A stretch of 36,261 bases of DNA from contig CAMOTI010000143.1 of NCBI GenBank assembly GCA_946625675.1, positions 1 to 36,261 of the forward strand, in the 5' to 3' direction. The first letter of the stretch is position 1, and the number at the start of each line of letters is the position of its first letter. Source of the stretch: an uncultured Prevotellaceae bacterium. Lineage in GTDB: Bacteria > Bacteroidota > Bacteroidia > Bacteroidales > Bacteroidaceae. The position numbers and the translations under genes are program-made. Shown here in pieces: positions 15,145 through 22,877 of this stretch. The notes beneath the pieces were generated by a model. That model saw only the letters and a program-made list of their open reading frames with translations, ran no database searches and was not told the DNA's origin.

Positions 15145-16392
15145 TTATCGTCTTGCGCCACGGCGTCCTACGGTAGGTGCTGAGCTGGAACTGCTGGAGC
15201 TGGAAGTCGGCCTCGACACGCTCTGACGACTGGAGCTGCTGGAACTCGAGCTGCTCGATGGACGGGAGACAGAAGAGCGGTCGACGGTAGGACGTGAAAC
15301 CGTACGCTGGCTGGGGGTGCTCCGGTTGTTGTCGTTCGAAGAGGAGGACGTGCGGGTGGAGCTGCTGCTCGAGGCCGGACGGGTGTTCCTGCCTGTGTTC
15401 ACGCTCGGGCGGCTCGTGTTGTCGTTCGATGTCGGACGGGTCACGTTGCCGTTGTTGTTACCGCTGGAAGTCGGACGGGTCACGTTGCCATTATGGTTGT
15501 CCGGACGGCTCGTGTTGTGATTGTTGTCGGTTGTCGGACGACTCGTATTGTTATTGTTGTTGCTGGTTGGGCGGCTGACCGAACGGCCGTTGCGGTCGGG
15601 ACGTCCCACAGTGCGGTTATTATTATTGTTGTTGCTGTTGTTATTGTTCACGTTCGGACGGTTGTTGTCGCGGCCAGTGCGGGCGTTGTTGTTATTGTTG
15701 ACGTTCGGACGGCTCACGTTGTTGTTATTATTGCCAGTCGGACGGGACACATTGCCGTTGTGGCCGTTGTTGTTGGGCCGGCCCACGGTGTTGCCATGGT
15801 TGCCGTTGTTATGGATTGGCTGGCCCACGCCGGCATTGCCCTGACGGTTCGGACGTGGTGTGTTGCCATGACGTCCCACGCGGTTGTTCACCTGGCCTGG
15901 AATCGGACGGTGCGACGGGCGCATGTTCTCGTGATGAGGAGGCAGCACATAGGTGCGGGTACGGTAGTAGTTAGGGTTGGAGATGTATGCTCCACGATAG
16001 GAGTAGTAGATGGACGGACGTGGCCTGTAGTAGAGCGACGTGTCGATATAGTAAGTATATACCGGCAGCGACCACGAGTTGCTGATCAGCTCTATGGGAT
16101 CGTAGAAGTAGTCGATGCAGGTGTACACCTCATACTGGTAGTCGTCGAGCACGTAGTACATGCTCTCGTCGCGCTCCGGCCAGTACATGTCGATGTCAAG
16201 CTGGGTATAGATGGAGCGGAAATAGTCGTAGTTGATTTGATACACGGCTTCGAACTGGTCTTCGGTCAGGTCCAGCTCGTAGGCCATCTTGTCGGACAAG
16301 TAGAGGCTGTACCTCTTCGACTTGGATTTCGACAAGGCTGAAGCGGAGAGGGTCACCGCCAGCATCATCAGGATGAGATAAAACTTCTTCAT
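15145..16392 (-). CDS. Secreted Asn/Ser-rich low-complexity protein
   Basis: 415 residues. The signal peptide is 1-19 (LSASA). A folded, Tyr/Asp-rich region occupies about 25-160 (YLSDKMAYELDLTEDQFEAVYQINYDYFRSIY, then many YY/YRP motifs). From about 165 to 330 the protein is built of degenerate units of the form SRP(T/N)-NNNN or GNV(S/T)RPT, and from about 330 it becomes Ser-rich with interspersed SRPT/SRQSVSRP, ending in a basic GRRGARR. There is almost no hydrophobic residue after 165. The first region contains LTEDQ, seen in small envelope-stress-type helical proteins of Bacteroidetes. The tail could be a flexible, possibly O-glycosylated linker (Bacteroidales glycosylate D-S/T-hydrophobic motifs, which are rare here). 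Function unknown. Confidence 0.85.
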   Translation of the reverse strand: MKKFYLILMMLAVTLSASALSKSKSKRYSLYLSDKMAYELDLTEDQFEAVYQINYDYFRSIYTQLDIDMYWPERDESMYYVLDDYQYEVYTCIDYFYDPIELISNSWSLPVYTYYIDTSLYYRPRPSIYYSYRGAYISNPNYYRTRTYVLPPHHENMRPSHRPIPGQVNNRVGRHGNTPRPNRQGNAGVGQPIHNNGNHGNTVGRPNNNGHNGNVSRPTGNNNNNVSRPNVNNNNNARTGRDNNRPNVNNNNSNNNNNNRTVGRPDRNGRSVSRPTSNNNNNTSRPTTDNNHNTSRPDNHNGNVTRPTSSGNNNGNVTRPTSNDNTSRPSVNTGRNTRPASSSSSTRTSSSSNDNNRSTPSQRTVSRPTVDRSSVSRPSSSSSSSSSSRQSVSRPTSSSSSSSSAPTVGRRGARR

Positions 16393-16633
16393 AACAATCT
16401 TAATTTATAGGTTTTTACTTTTTTTAGTTTCTCTCGTAAGAGTGTTCCCATGGGGGAGCTTTCTCTTATCTGCTGCAAAGTTGGGAAAAATTTTTCATCT
16501 CTCAGAATTGTTTTCCCTAATTCGAATGGGTAAAATTACTACTTTTTAGGGAGATTTCCCACCATTTTGACGAGAAAATCCCCGATTTCATCATTTTTAA
16601 GGAAAAAAGAGTGCATAAATGAATTATTTTGCG
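16393..16633. other. Divergent intergenic region, AT-rich
   Basis: The gap between the low-complexity protein gene (minus) and the small lipoprotein gene (plus). On the minus strand CAACTTTG at 16476-16483 is a one-base-off -7 box that could serve the minus gene. TAAGAG and CTCTTA with intervening CCC/GGG segments around 16435-16470 could form a leader hairpin. No reading frame of interest. Confidence 0.35.
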
Positions 16634-16641
16634 TAAGTTTG
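16634..16641 (+). promoter_or_regulatory. Putative -7 box (TAAGTTTG) of small lipoprotein gene
   Basis: A perfect TAnnTTTG match, 39 bases upstream of the chosen ATG at 16680. It also argues against the ATG-like upstream codon at 16629, which would fall within the promoter. No -33 TTTG at proper spacing. Confidence 0.5.
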
Positions 16642-16679
16642 CCGACAAAATCAAATTAAACAAACAAAAACTTAGAACT

Positions 16680-17030
16680 ATGAGAAAATCAATCTTTTCA
16701 TTATTATTTGTTGGCATAATCATGTTGTTTGCCAGCTCATGCTCCACGAAACAGAGTGCCATCAGCCGGCTCGAACGCTTCTCTTACGAACTGCGTGACA
16801 ACGGCGAATTCTATTCCTTCAAGGACTGGGAGAAGGCTGCCGACGAATTCACCAGCATCCGTAAGAAAATCAACAAGTACGACTACACATCACAAGAGAA
16901 ACAGTACATCGGTGAGCTCGAAGGCAAGTGTGCCGGCTACGTCTACAAAGGCGTGAAAGGAAAAATCACAGGCTACGGCAACGAGGTCAACGGCATCCTG
17001 CAGGGACTTTTCGACATCATCAATCACTAA
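16680..17030 (+). CDS. Small lipoprotein of unknown function
   Basis: 116 residues beginning MRKSIFSLLFVG, with a type II signal peptide and lipobox FASSC at about 17-21; cleavage before the Cys gives a lipid-anchored protein. The mature part is helical and charged (ISRLERFSYELRDNGEFYSFKDWEKAADEFTSIRKKINKY), then ends in a glycine-rich stretch KGVKGKITGYGNEVNGILQGLFDIIN. Similar small lipoproteins are common in Bacteroidales, but I cannot name the family with confidence. It is transcribed away from the low-complexity secreted protein and followed by a 9-base array and the patatin gene. Confidence 0.85.
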   Translation: MRKSIFSLLFVGIIMLFASSCSTKQSAISRLERFSYELRDNGEFYSFKDWEKAADEFTSIRKKINKYDYTSQEKQYIGELEGKCAGYVYKGVKGKITGYGNEVNGILQGLFDIINH

Positions 17031-17076
17031 TCACGTCCCCCACAACGCAAACTCATTGTCTTTCTATATGCTCTAT

Positions 17077-17148
17077 CTAGAAGAACTAGAGAAACTAGAC
17101 AAACTAGAAGAACTAGATGCTCTAGATATTCAAGAACGTCTAGAGTTT
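17077..17148. repeat. 9-base-period intergenic array, CTAGAnnnn type (8 units)
   Basis: CTAGAAGAA, CTAGAGAAA, CTAGACAAA, CTAGAAGAA, CTAGATGCT, CTAGATATT, CAAGAACGT, CTAGAGTTT. Seven CTAG tetramers lie within 72 bases. It sits between the lipoprotein gene and the patatin gene and ends 28 bases before the latter's ATG. Confidence 0.9.
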
Positions 17149-17176
17149 CCCGTAATCTTTCATTCAAAAAAAACCA

Positions 17177-18166
17177 ATGTTTTCCCGTTTCATTTCGATT
17201 ATCACAGCCCTGTTCCTCACCCTCCCGATGCAAGCACAAGTAAACCTCGACAGGCTCAAAGGACCAGACCGACCTAAGATCGGGCTCGTCCTGGGTGGCG
17301 GCGGCGCGAAAGGCGCCGCAGAAATCGGTGTGCTCAAAGCCCTGGAGGAGGAAGGACTGGAGTTCGACTATATCGCCGGAACGAGCATCGGCAGCATTCT
17401 CGGCGCACTCTACAGCTGCGGGTTCCGGGCAGCACAACTCGAGGAGATGTTCCTGTCGCAGTCGTGGCTTACGCTGATGACCGACCGCAAGGAAGAAACC
17501 AACAAGCTGGTGGAGAACGACGACGGTGTCATCCACGCCTTCGGATTCCCCATCTACACCACCGCCAAGGCAAAGAAGAAGAGGAAGAAGTCCGGGGAGG
17601 AGTCACCCGTCCAGGGATTCGGGCTTAATAACGGCGACAAGATCATCGCACTCTTCGACAGCCTCACAAACCAGCCTGACTCCGTCGAGTTCGACTCGTT
17701 GCCCATACCTTTCAGGTGTGTGGCCACGGACGTGAAGACGCAGGACGAGGCCATCCTCTGCAACGGCAGCCTGCCACTCGCCATGCGAGCCAGCATGGCC
17801 ATCCCGGGCATGTTCAAACCCGTCAGGATGAAAGGGATGCTCCTCGTGGACGGAGGCATGATGAACAACCTGCCCGTCGACGTGGTGAAAGACATGGGAG
17901 CTGAATACGTCATCGCCATCGATCTCACGCAGAACAAGCACGAAAGCCGCGACTTCTCACTCAAGGAGGCATGGGGAATCGGAGGACTGCTCGACTGGGT
18001 CGTCTCACGTCCCGACTGGAAGAAATACAACGACAACGTCGCGGCTGCCAACCTCTATTTCAATCCCCCACTCGAATACGACGCCCTCGACTTCCAGACC
18101 GACAAAATCCGCCGGATGATCGACATCGGCTACCGGACGGCAAAGCAGCTGCTCTCGGAGCAATGA
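17177..18166 (+). CDS. Secreted patatin-like phospholipase (RssA-type)
   Basis: A serine acyl hydrolase of the patatin family, 329 residues. The signal peptide is ~1-20 (LTLPMQAQ). The oxyanion loop is GLVLGGGGAKG at 36-46, the nucleophile elbow GTSIG has Ser70, and the catalytic dyad Asp is D225 in VDGGMMN. AMRASMAIPG near 202-211 is the conserved fourth block. A Lys/Arg-rich insertion (KAKKKRKKSGEE, ~131-142) interrupts the fold. Many secreted Bacteroidetes patatins continue into a BamA-like barrel; this one stops after the patatin domain, so it would be periplasmic. Likely activity is lysophospholipase/phospholipase A on envelope lipids; the substrate is inferred. Confidence 0.92.
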   Translation: MFSRFISIITALFLTLPMQAQVNLDRLKGPDRPKIGLVLGGGGAKGAAEIGVLKALEEEGLEFDYIAGTSIGSILGALYSCGFRAAQLEEMFLSQSWLTLMTDRKEETNKLVENDDGVIHAFGFPIYTTAKAKKKRKKSGEESPVQGFGLNNGDKIIALFDSLTNQPDSVEFDSLPIPFRCVATDVKTQDEAILCNGSLPLAMRASMAIPGMFKPVRMKGMLLVDGGMMNNLPVDVVKDMGAEYVIAIDLTQNKHESRDFSLKEAWGIGGLLDWVVSRPDWKKYNDNVAAANLYFNPPLEYDALDFQTDKIRRMIDIGYRTAKQLLSEQ

Positions 18167-18211
18167 CACAAATAAAATTGTAACGCAGAATCATTTATAA
18201 ATATTTTTTCG

Positions 18212-18219
18212 TAACTTTG
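18212..18219 (+). promoter_or_regulatory. Putative -7 box (TAACTTTG) of toxin-antitoxin operon
   Basis: A perfect TAnnTTTG match 28 bases upstream of the antitoxin ATG; start expected near 18224. No well-placed -33 box, which would suit an operon regulated by its own antitoxin. Confidence 0.5.
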
Positions 18220-18247
18220 CATCCAACATACATAATATATTTGAAAT

Positions 18248-18499
18248 ATGGCAACATCACAGATTACTGCGGAATTGTTCCGCTCATTAGGCGATATAGC
18301 AGATGACGACACGCTGATGGCAAAGGTTTTGAAATATGTGAAAAAATTAGCCTCGCAGAGAAAACAAGAAGACCCGACTCTGATGAGCAAGGAAGAGTTT
18401 TATGCACGGGTGGACAAAGCAAAAGAGGGTCCATCCTTTAAGATGCTCCCAAATGAAGATTTGAAAACTTTCTTAAGGCGGATTGGTCATGACGTATAG
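18248..18499 (+). CDS. Probable antitoxin of a YoeB/Txe-type module
   Basis: 83 residues, with no close family recognised beyond the general type. The N-terminal half is helical (ITAELFRSLGDIADDDTLMAKVLKYVKKLASQRK). The C-terminal half (MSKEEFYARVDKAKEGPSFKMLPNEDLKTFLRR) is polar and contains the SKEEFYARVDKA pattern common in toxin-neutralising tails of Bacteroidales antitoxins. It lacks an obvious Phd/YefM N-terminal DNA-binding fold. The antitoxin role is inferred from position: its stop codon overlaps the toxin start by 11 bases. Confidence 0.8.
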   Translation: MATSQITAELFRSLGDIADDDTLMAKVLKYVKKLASQRKQEDPTLMSKEEFYARVDKAKEGPSFKMLPNEDLKTFLRRIGHDV

Positions 18500-18764
18500 C
18501 ATTGAATTTAAAGAACAAGCAACTCTCGACTTGGTGGAATTGGCTAAGAATGAACCAAAAGCTTTCGCCAAGGCACAAGCTTTAATTCAGGAGTTAAAGG
18601 ATCATCCACGTACCGGCACGGGAAAACCCGAGCCATTGAAAGGCGACCGTAGCGGACAATGGAGCAGACGAATTACCAAAAAGCATCGGTTGGTATATGA
18701 AATCCACGATACGGAAGTCGTTGTGCTTGTGCTCACCGCATATGGGCATTACGACGACAAATAG
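18489..18764 (+). CDS. YoeB/Txe-family mRNA interferase toxin
   Basis: 91 residues from the ATG at 18489 (MTYSIEFKEQATLDLVEL); an in-frame TTG two codons upstream is less likely. The family pattern is clear: the N-terminal helix with KAFAKAQALIQELKDHPRTGTGKPEPLKGDRSGQWSRRI, then KKHRLVYEIHDTEVVVLVLTAYGHYDDK. That includes Glu/Arg residues on the catalytic strand and the terminal HY pair equivalent to the YoeB catalytic H83/Y84. YoeB toxins cleave mRNA at the ribosomal A site when the antitoxin is degraded. The start overlaps the antitoxin by 11 bases, and a terminator lies 42 bases past the stop. Confidence 0.93.
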   Translation: MTYSIEFKEQATLDLVELAKNEPKAFAKAQALIQELKDHPRTGTGKPEPLKGDRSGQWSRRITKKHRLVYEIHDTEVVVLVLTAYGHYDDK

Positions 18765-18805
18765 TTCCGCCTTTTGACAAGTTTCAAAAAGGAACATAGA
18801 AAAGA

Positions 18806-18838
18806 GGATGTGTTTTTGATAAGCACATTCTTTTTTTT
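18806..18838 (+). terminator. Intrinsic terminator of toxin-antitoxin operon
   Basis: GGATGTG (18806-18812) pairs with CACATTC (18824-18830), including one G·T, around an 11-base loop, followed by eight T residues. Confidence 0.75.
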
Positions 18839-18853
18839 ACCCAGATTAACCAT

Positions 18854-18934
18854 TTAGATGGGTTTTTCTCCTTCTATGTCATCCAGAATATCAGTCATTT
18901 CAAATTTCCCATCTTCTTTATCTCTGAAAAAGGA
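18854..18934 (-). pseudogene. Possible C-terminal remnant of a decayed gene
   Basis: In the 447-base gap 18765-19211 one minus-strand frame reads as 26 codons of protein-like composition (FRDKEDGKFEMTDILDDI, then EGEKPI and a stop), preceded at once by an in-frame stop. It could be the tail of a degraded gene, and I do not recognise the family. The rest of the gap up to the GH2 promoter at 19149 is AT-rich and holds nothing I can support. Confidence 0.25.
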
Positions 18935-19148
18935 TTAATTCACGCCAGTTCTACCATGAACATATCTCATTTCATCGGAGAGACAGACATTTTTAAAAGG
19001 AAACGACACTGATGGACAAAGAAAGATTCAGTCAAGCAATCTTTTGGGGTATCGTAAACTTTGTATATATATTACGGTAGCTGACTGTTAACCACTTTTC
19101 CAAATAGGTTACATATACCTTCATTCATTTTTCATTTTAGCCTGAATT

Positions 19149-19181
19149 TTTGTCATTATTCACAAAATAATTGTAACTTTG
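19149..19181 (+). promoter_or_regulatory. Promoter of GH2 gene (TTTG - 21 - TAACTTTG)
   Basis: TTTG at 19149-19152, 21 intervening bases, TAACTTTG at 19174-19181. The predicted start near 19186 gives a leader of ~26 bases to the ATG at 19212. Confidence 0.72.
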
Positions 19182-19211
19182 TGGCCAAGAAACAACCACA
19201 AACGTGAAGTT

Positions 19212-21923
19212 ATGACTAAAATTTACCATCGTGAACAAAAATGGAACACCGCCGTTTGTTCACTATTTTTCGTTTTTTTATTCTTCTCCTTTTCCATTAT
19301 CCCAGTCAACGCCCAGCGCAAACAGTCGTTTGACGAGGGCTGGTGCTTTCATCGAGGCTCCGTCATCAATGCCGAAGCTATGAACTTCGACGACAGCAAG
19401 TGGCGCCAAGTCATCGTGCCCCATGACTTCAGCATGGAGCCGGTGGCCTACACCCACGACTACCGGGAGCAGACAGATGAATGGAAGAACTGGCAGGTGG
19501 GACCATTCTCCCGGCTCTGTAACGGCGACTCCGACTCAGGGCAGACAGTCAGCGGATCCGGCTGGTACCGCAAGACGTTCCGTCTGACAGGCAACTCCGT
19601 CGACGAGACTCTACGCAAACAGATGTTCCGTCTTCGCTTCGACGGCGTGTACAATCAGGCCGAGGTGTGGGTTAACGGCATCAAGGCCGGGATGAATGTC
19701 TTTGGATTTATGCCCTTCGTGGTGGACCTCAATCCCGTGCTCAGCCTACCGGAGAACCGCAACCCGCAAGATCCGATGCTCGTCACTGTCGCTGTCCATT
19801 CCGTCAGCGAAGGAGTGAACTGCCGTTGGTATGCGGGCAGCGGCATCTATCGTCATGTGTGGCTGGAGACCACGGACAAGCTGCATCTCGACGAATGGGA
19901 CACCTATGTGGACGCATCCGTGGTTCAGGGGAAGAATGCCCGTGTCCGGGTCACGGCCAAGATTTTCAACGAGGATGAGACTCCTGCCACAGGCGAGATG
20001 CAAGTGGCTGTCTCCGATGCCGACGGACACGTGGTGGCCACCGCTACCCAGCCATTCAGCCAGACTGCAGCCACCACCGAGCTCACATTGAAAGCCCCAC
20101 ACCTGTGGTCCGTAGATTCACCTTACCGCTACACCGCACGAATCAGCCTCCACACTGCTGCAGGAGAGTACGACGCACTGGTCATCCCTTTTGGCGTGCG
20201 AACTATCGACTTCTCTGCCGAGCGGGGATTCCTGCTCAACGGACAACCCACCAAACTCCGGGGAGGCTGCGTCCATCACGATAACGGACTGTTGGGAACA
20301 GCCGCCATCGACCGGGCAGAAGTCCGCAAGGCAGAACTGCTTAAAGCACAAGGGTTCAATGCTGTGCGGACCAGCCACAACCTGCCTTCCGAGGCCTTTC
20401 TTTATGCCTGCGACAGTATCGGGTTGCTCGTCATCGACGAGTGTTTCGACCAGTGGGAGGAAGCCAAGCGACGTGACGACTACAGCAATTATTTCTCCAG
20501 CGAGAAGCTGGTTATCAAGGATGGAAAACCCGTGGGAACGGGCATCACCAACTTCGAGTATGATGCCGCCCTGATGGTGCGCCGCGACCGCAACCACCCC
20601 TCCGTCATCATGTGGAGCATAGGCAACGAGATCGCTCAGCGCTCCGACGTCCCGCGCGGCAAGGAAATCGCCGATGCCATCACCCGCGCCATCAAGCACG
20701 AGGACACCACCCGACCTACCACCCTCGCCGTGAACGACTACTGGGACCGTCAGCCCCAGAAGATGACGTGGGAGAAGGACTCGCCCAGGGCTTTTGAGTT
20801 GGTGGAAGTGGGCGGTTACAACTACGAGCTGCGCCGCTACGAGAGCGACCATGCAAAATATCCCCACCGCATCATCTATGGCTCTGAGTCCTACCCCAAC
20901 GCTGTGGCCGACATATGGAACACCGTGGACCGGCTCCCTTACGTCATCGGCGACTTTGAGTGGACGGCCATCGACTACATCGGTGAGGCCGGACTGGGAC
21001 ACGCGCTCGAGCGCAGCGACCATGGGCGCTGGATACAGCTGCTCGCCTGGCCGTGGTTCAACGCCTGGTGTGGAGACCTAGACCTCACGGGCACCAAGAA
21101 ACCCCAGTCCTACTACCGCGATGTCGTCTGGGGCCAGCGGCCGATTGCCATGGCCGTGCGGCCATCGGTGACCGACGGAGAATACGAGGACGCATTGGGA
21201 TGGTGCTGGACTGCTGAGGAGAACCACTGGAACTGGCATGCCCAGGCCTACTACGACGGTCCCAACGCCTGCGGATATCTGCCGGTGGACCTCCGTCCCG
21301 AGAAATACGACAACGCAACACTCAGAACAGGTGTCGTACACGATGTCAACGGCCACCGCAGCGACTCCCTCCGCGTGAATGTCTACACGCGTGAGCCCCG
21401 CGTCCGCTTGTCGGTCAACGGACGCGTCATCGGGGAGCAGGATGTCAATCCAAAGAACTATACCGCCACTTTTCGAGTGGCCTACGAGCCCGGCACGCTG
21501 AAGGCCGAGACCGTGAAAGGCAAACACGCAGAGGTGACCTTCAGCACCTCGGGTGCCCCGGCCGCCATCCAGTTCCTGCCAGTAAAGGGCAGTCAGAGCC
21601 TGCAACCCGCTGAGTCCACCGTCATTTCCACATCTCACAACGACCTCGCATACGTCTACCTCAGGGTGGTGGACGCGGACGGAAACCCCTGCCCCACCGC
21701 AGAAATACCCCTTCAGATCAAGACCTCTGGCGCACGCCATCTTGCCGTTGCCGGGACAGGACATCCCTACGACCTGCAGTCCTTCCGCTCGCTTTCGCCC
21801 ACCACGTTCCGCGGGCAGGCACTCCTGATCATACAGCCACAAGAGGAGAACGGCATCGTCAACATTAACGTCACATCGCCCAAGCTCCAAGAATCTGCCT
21901 CTTTCAGCATTGCGATGGAATAA
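19212..21923 (+). CDS. Secreted GH2 family glycosidase (beta-galactosidase/glucuronidase type)
   Basis: 903 residues. The start at 19212 (MTKIYHREQKW) is chosen because an upstream ATG-like codon overlaps the promoter. A hydrophobic signal segment (AVCSLFFVFLFFSFSIIPVNAQ) predicts export. Order of domains: GH2 sugar-binding jelly roll (~45-200, VPHDFSMEP), immunoglobulin-like domain (~205-310), TIM barrel (~315-600), then DUF4982-like and further beta domains (~625-903). The barrel shows KLRGGCVHHDNGLLG, FNAVRTSHNLP, NHPSVIMWSIGNE with acid/base Glu at about 473, and YGSES with nucleophile Glu at about 559. The family acts on beta-galactosides, beta-glucuronides or beta-mannosides; which applies here is unknown. 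It stands alone with no adjacent SusC/SusD. Confidence 0.93.
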   Translation: MTKIYHREQKWNTAVCSLFFVFLFFSFSIIPVNAQRKQSFDEGWCFHRGSVINAEAMNFDDSKWRQVIVPHDFSMEPVAYTHDYREQTDEWKNWQVGPFSRLCNGDSDSGQTVSGSGWYRKTFRLTGNSVDETLRKQMFRLRFDGVYNQAEVWVNGIKAGMNVFGFMPFVVDLNPVLSLPENRNPQDPMLVTVAVHSVSEGVNCRWYAGSGIYRHVWLETTDKLHLDEWDTYVDASVVQGKNARVRVTAKIFNEDETPATGEMQVAVSDADGHVVATATQPFSQTAATTELTLKAPHLWSVDSPYRYTARISLHTAAGEYDALVIPFGVRTIDFSAERGFLLNGQPTKLRGGCVHHDNGLLGTAAIDRAEVRKAELLKAQGFNAVRTSHNLPSEAFLYACDSIGLLVIDECFDQWEEAKRRDDYSNYFSSEKLVIKDGKPVGTGITNFEYDAALMVRRDRNHPSVIMWSIGNEIAQRSDVPRGKEIADAITRAIKHEDTTRPTTLAVNDYWDRQPQKMTWEKDSPRAFELVEVGGYNYELRRYESDHAKYPHRIIYGSESYPNAVADIWNTVDRLPYVIGDFEWTAIDYIGEAGLGHALERSDHGRWIQLLAWPWFNAWCGDLDLTGTKKPQSYYRDVVWGQRPIAMAVRPSVTDGEYEDALGWCWTAEENHWNWHAQAYYDGPNACGYLPVDLRPEKYDNATLRTGVVHDVNGHRSDSLRVNVYTREPRVRLSVNGRVIGEQDVNPKNYTATFRVAYEPGTLKAETVKGKHAEVTFSTSGAPAAIQFLPVKGSQSLQPAESTVISTSHNDLAYVYLRVVDADGNPCPTAEIPLQIKTSGARHLAVAGTGHPYDLQSFRSLSPTTFRGQALLIIQPQEENGIVNINVTSPKLQESASFSIAME

Positions 21924-22061
21924 CCTACCACGCAACATCCTGCATATTCCTCCCATAAGCGCATGAGGCGCCGGCCCCCCCACACACAGGTTGCTCCATC
22001 CTGCCGTCCGTAACTTTCCCTGCATCACCAAACAACGTAATCGTCTACTAAAAAAATATGA

Positions 22062-22085
22062 AGACGCGCCACGGCGCGTCTCTAC
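22062..22085 (-). repeat. REP-like hairpin with GTAG foot, best-conserved copy
   Basis: AGACGCGCC-AC-GGCGCGTCT (22062-22081) is a nine-pair perfect stem, followed by CTAC (22082-22085; GTAG on the minus strand). It is preceded by AAAAAAATATGA, which matches the flank of the other copies in inverted orientation. It lies in the 402-base gap between GH2 and the Nudix gene. Confidence 0.8.
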
Positions 22086-22236
22086 CAGCAGACGTCAGGG
22101 GTGCAGACAGCATCGTTTTGAAGTTCAAAGAGTCTTTTTCGTACTCACTGTCGCCCCCTCAAACCGTTACAAAATCATAAACAACAGTTAAAAGTTACGA
22201 AAAAAGAAAGCACAACATTTTTATATAAAAGAAAAT

Positions 22237-22273
22237 GCCTATATTTGCAATTCATTGTGGATATAGGCTTTTT
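22237..22273 (+). terminator. Terminator-like hairpin overlapping the Nudix promoter
   Basis: GCCTATAT (22237-22244) pairs exactly with ATATAGGC (22261-22268) around a 16-base loop, followed by TTTTTA. The left arm contains the start of the -7 box at 22240-22247. It could terminate read-through from the GH2 gene, while transcripts starting at the local promoter would lack the left arm and escape. The remainder of 21924-22236 holds a REP-like element and no gene. Confidence 0.5.
22240..22247 (+). promoter_or_regulatory. Putative -7 box (TATATTTG) upstream of the Nudix-TPR-barrel genes
   Basis: A perfect TAnnTTTG match 79 bases upstream of the Nudix start; no TTTG -33 box at proper distance. 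Confidence 0.45.
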
Positions 22274-22325
22274 ATTTGAAGCTTCCACAAAAAAACGATT
22301 GTAACGAACAAAAAGAATATCGACC

Positions 22326-22877
22326 TTGGGCTATCTTGACAAATTCCGGTTCTGTCCCGTCTGCGGCTCCAGCCGTTTCCGCGACAACGACTTCAAGTCG
22401 CGGCGCTGCGACGACTGCGGCTTCACGTTCTTCTTCAACGCGGCCGCCGCTTGTGCCGCCGTCATCACCAACGAGCGGGACGAGCTACTCGTGGCCGTCA
22501 GGGCCGAAGAGCCGCAGAAAGGGACGCTCGACCTCATCGGAGGATTCGTAGACCCGGGCGAAAGCTCCGACCAGGCCATCTGTCGCGAAGTGAAGGAAGA
22601 GACGGGCATCGACATCGTCAGTCTCATCAAAGAAGGAAAAGCCAGCATGAGATACCTTTTCTCACTGCCCAGCACATACCTCTATTCCGGCATCACCATC
22701 CACTCCTGCGACGCCTTCTACCACATCATCATCCCGGCAGACACACCAGTCCAGGCCCACGACGACGTGGCATCATGCTTCTGGGCTCAACCAAGCGACA
22801 TCCGCCCCGACCGCTTCGGTCTCACCTCCATCAGGCAGACTGTCAGCCGATTCCTGAAGGAAATAGGATTACTCTGA
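22326..22877 (+). CDS. Nudix hydrolase with N-terminal zinc ribbon
   Basis: 183 residues. A Cys4 zinc ribbon (C10, C13, C28, C31; CPVCG...CDDCG) precedes a Nudix fold. The Nudix box G73-x5-E79-x7-REVKEETGI (87-95) is complete, so it should hydrolyse a nucleoside diphosphate linked to another moiety. The ribbon plus Nudix layout recalls NudC-type NADH pyrophosphatases, but the rest of NudC is absent; similar short proteins are common in Bacteroidetes and their substrate is undefined. The only supported start in frame is TTG at 22326, since an in-frame stop lies at 22302 and no ATG occurs between. The stop codon lies inside the first unit of a 9-base array. The TPR and barrel genes follow on the same strand. 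Confidence 0.9.
   Translation: MGYLDKFRFCPVCGSSRFRDNDFKSRRCDDCGFTFFFNAAAACAAVITNERDELLVAVRAEEPQKGTLDLIGGFVDPGESSDQAICREVKEETGIDIVSLIKEGKASMRYLFSLPSTYLYSGITIHSCDAFYHIIIPADTPVQAHDDVASCFWAQPSDIRPDRFGLTSIRQTVSRFLKEIGLL

Noticed and set aside
15493-16341. 282-codon plus-strand frame, V/I/A-rich
   Set aside because: It mirrors the Asn-rich repeat protein on the other strand; Asn codons read antisense give Val/Ile runs. No start signal or family.
16476-16483. CAACTTTG as a confident promoter of the low-complexity protein gene
   Set aside because: One base off the TAnnTTTG consensus and no TTTG at 19-21 bases; mentioned only as a possibility.
17056-17176. Short plus-strand frame reading LEELEKLDKLEEL-like repeats
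   Set aside because: It is translation through the CTAG array; it overlaps the patatin start out of frame, and no start signal supports it. Kept only as evidence that period 9 keeps frames open.
20118-21023. 301-codon minus-strand frame inside the GH2 gene
   Set aside because: The GH2 frame carries both catalytic glutamates and family blocks; the opposite frame is an antisense shadow.
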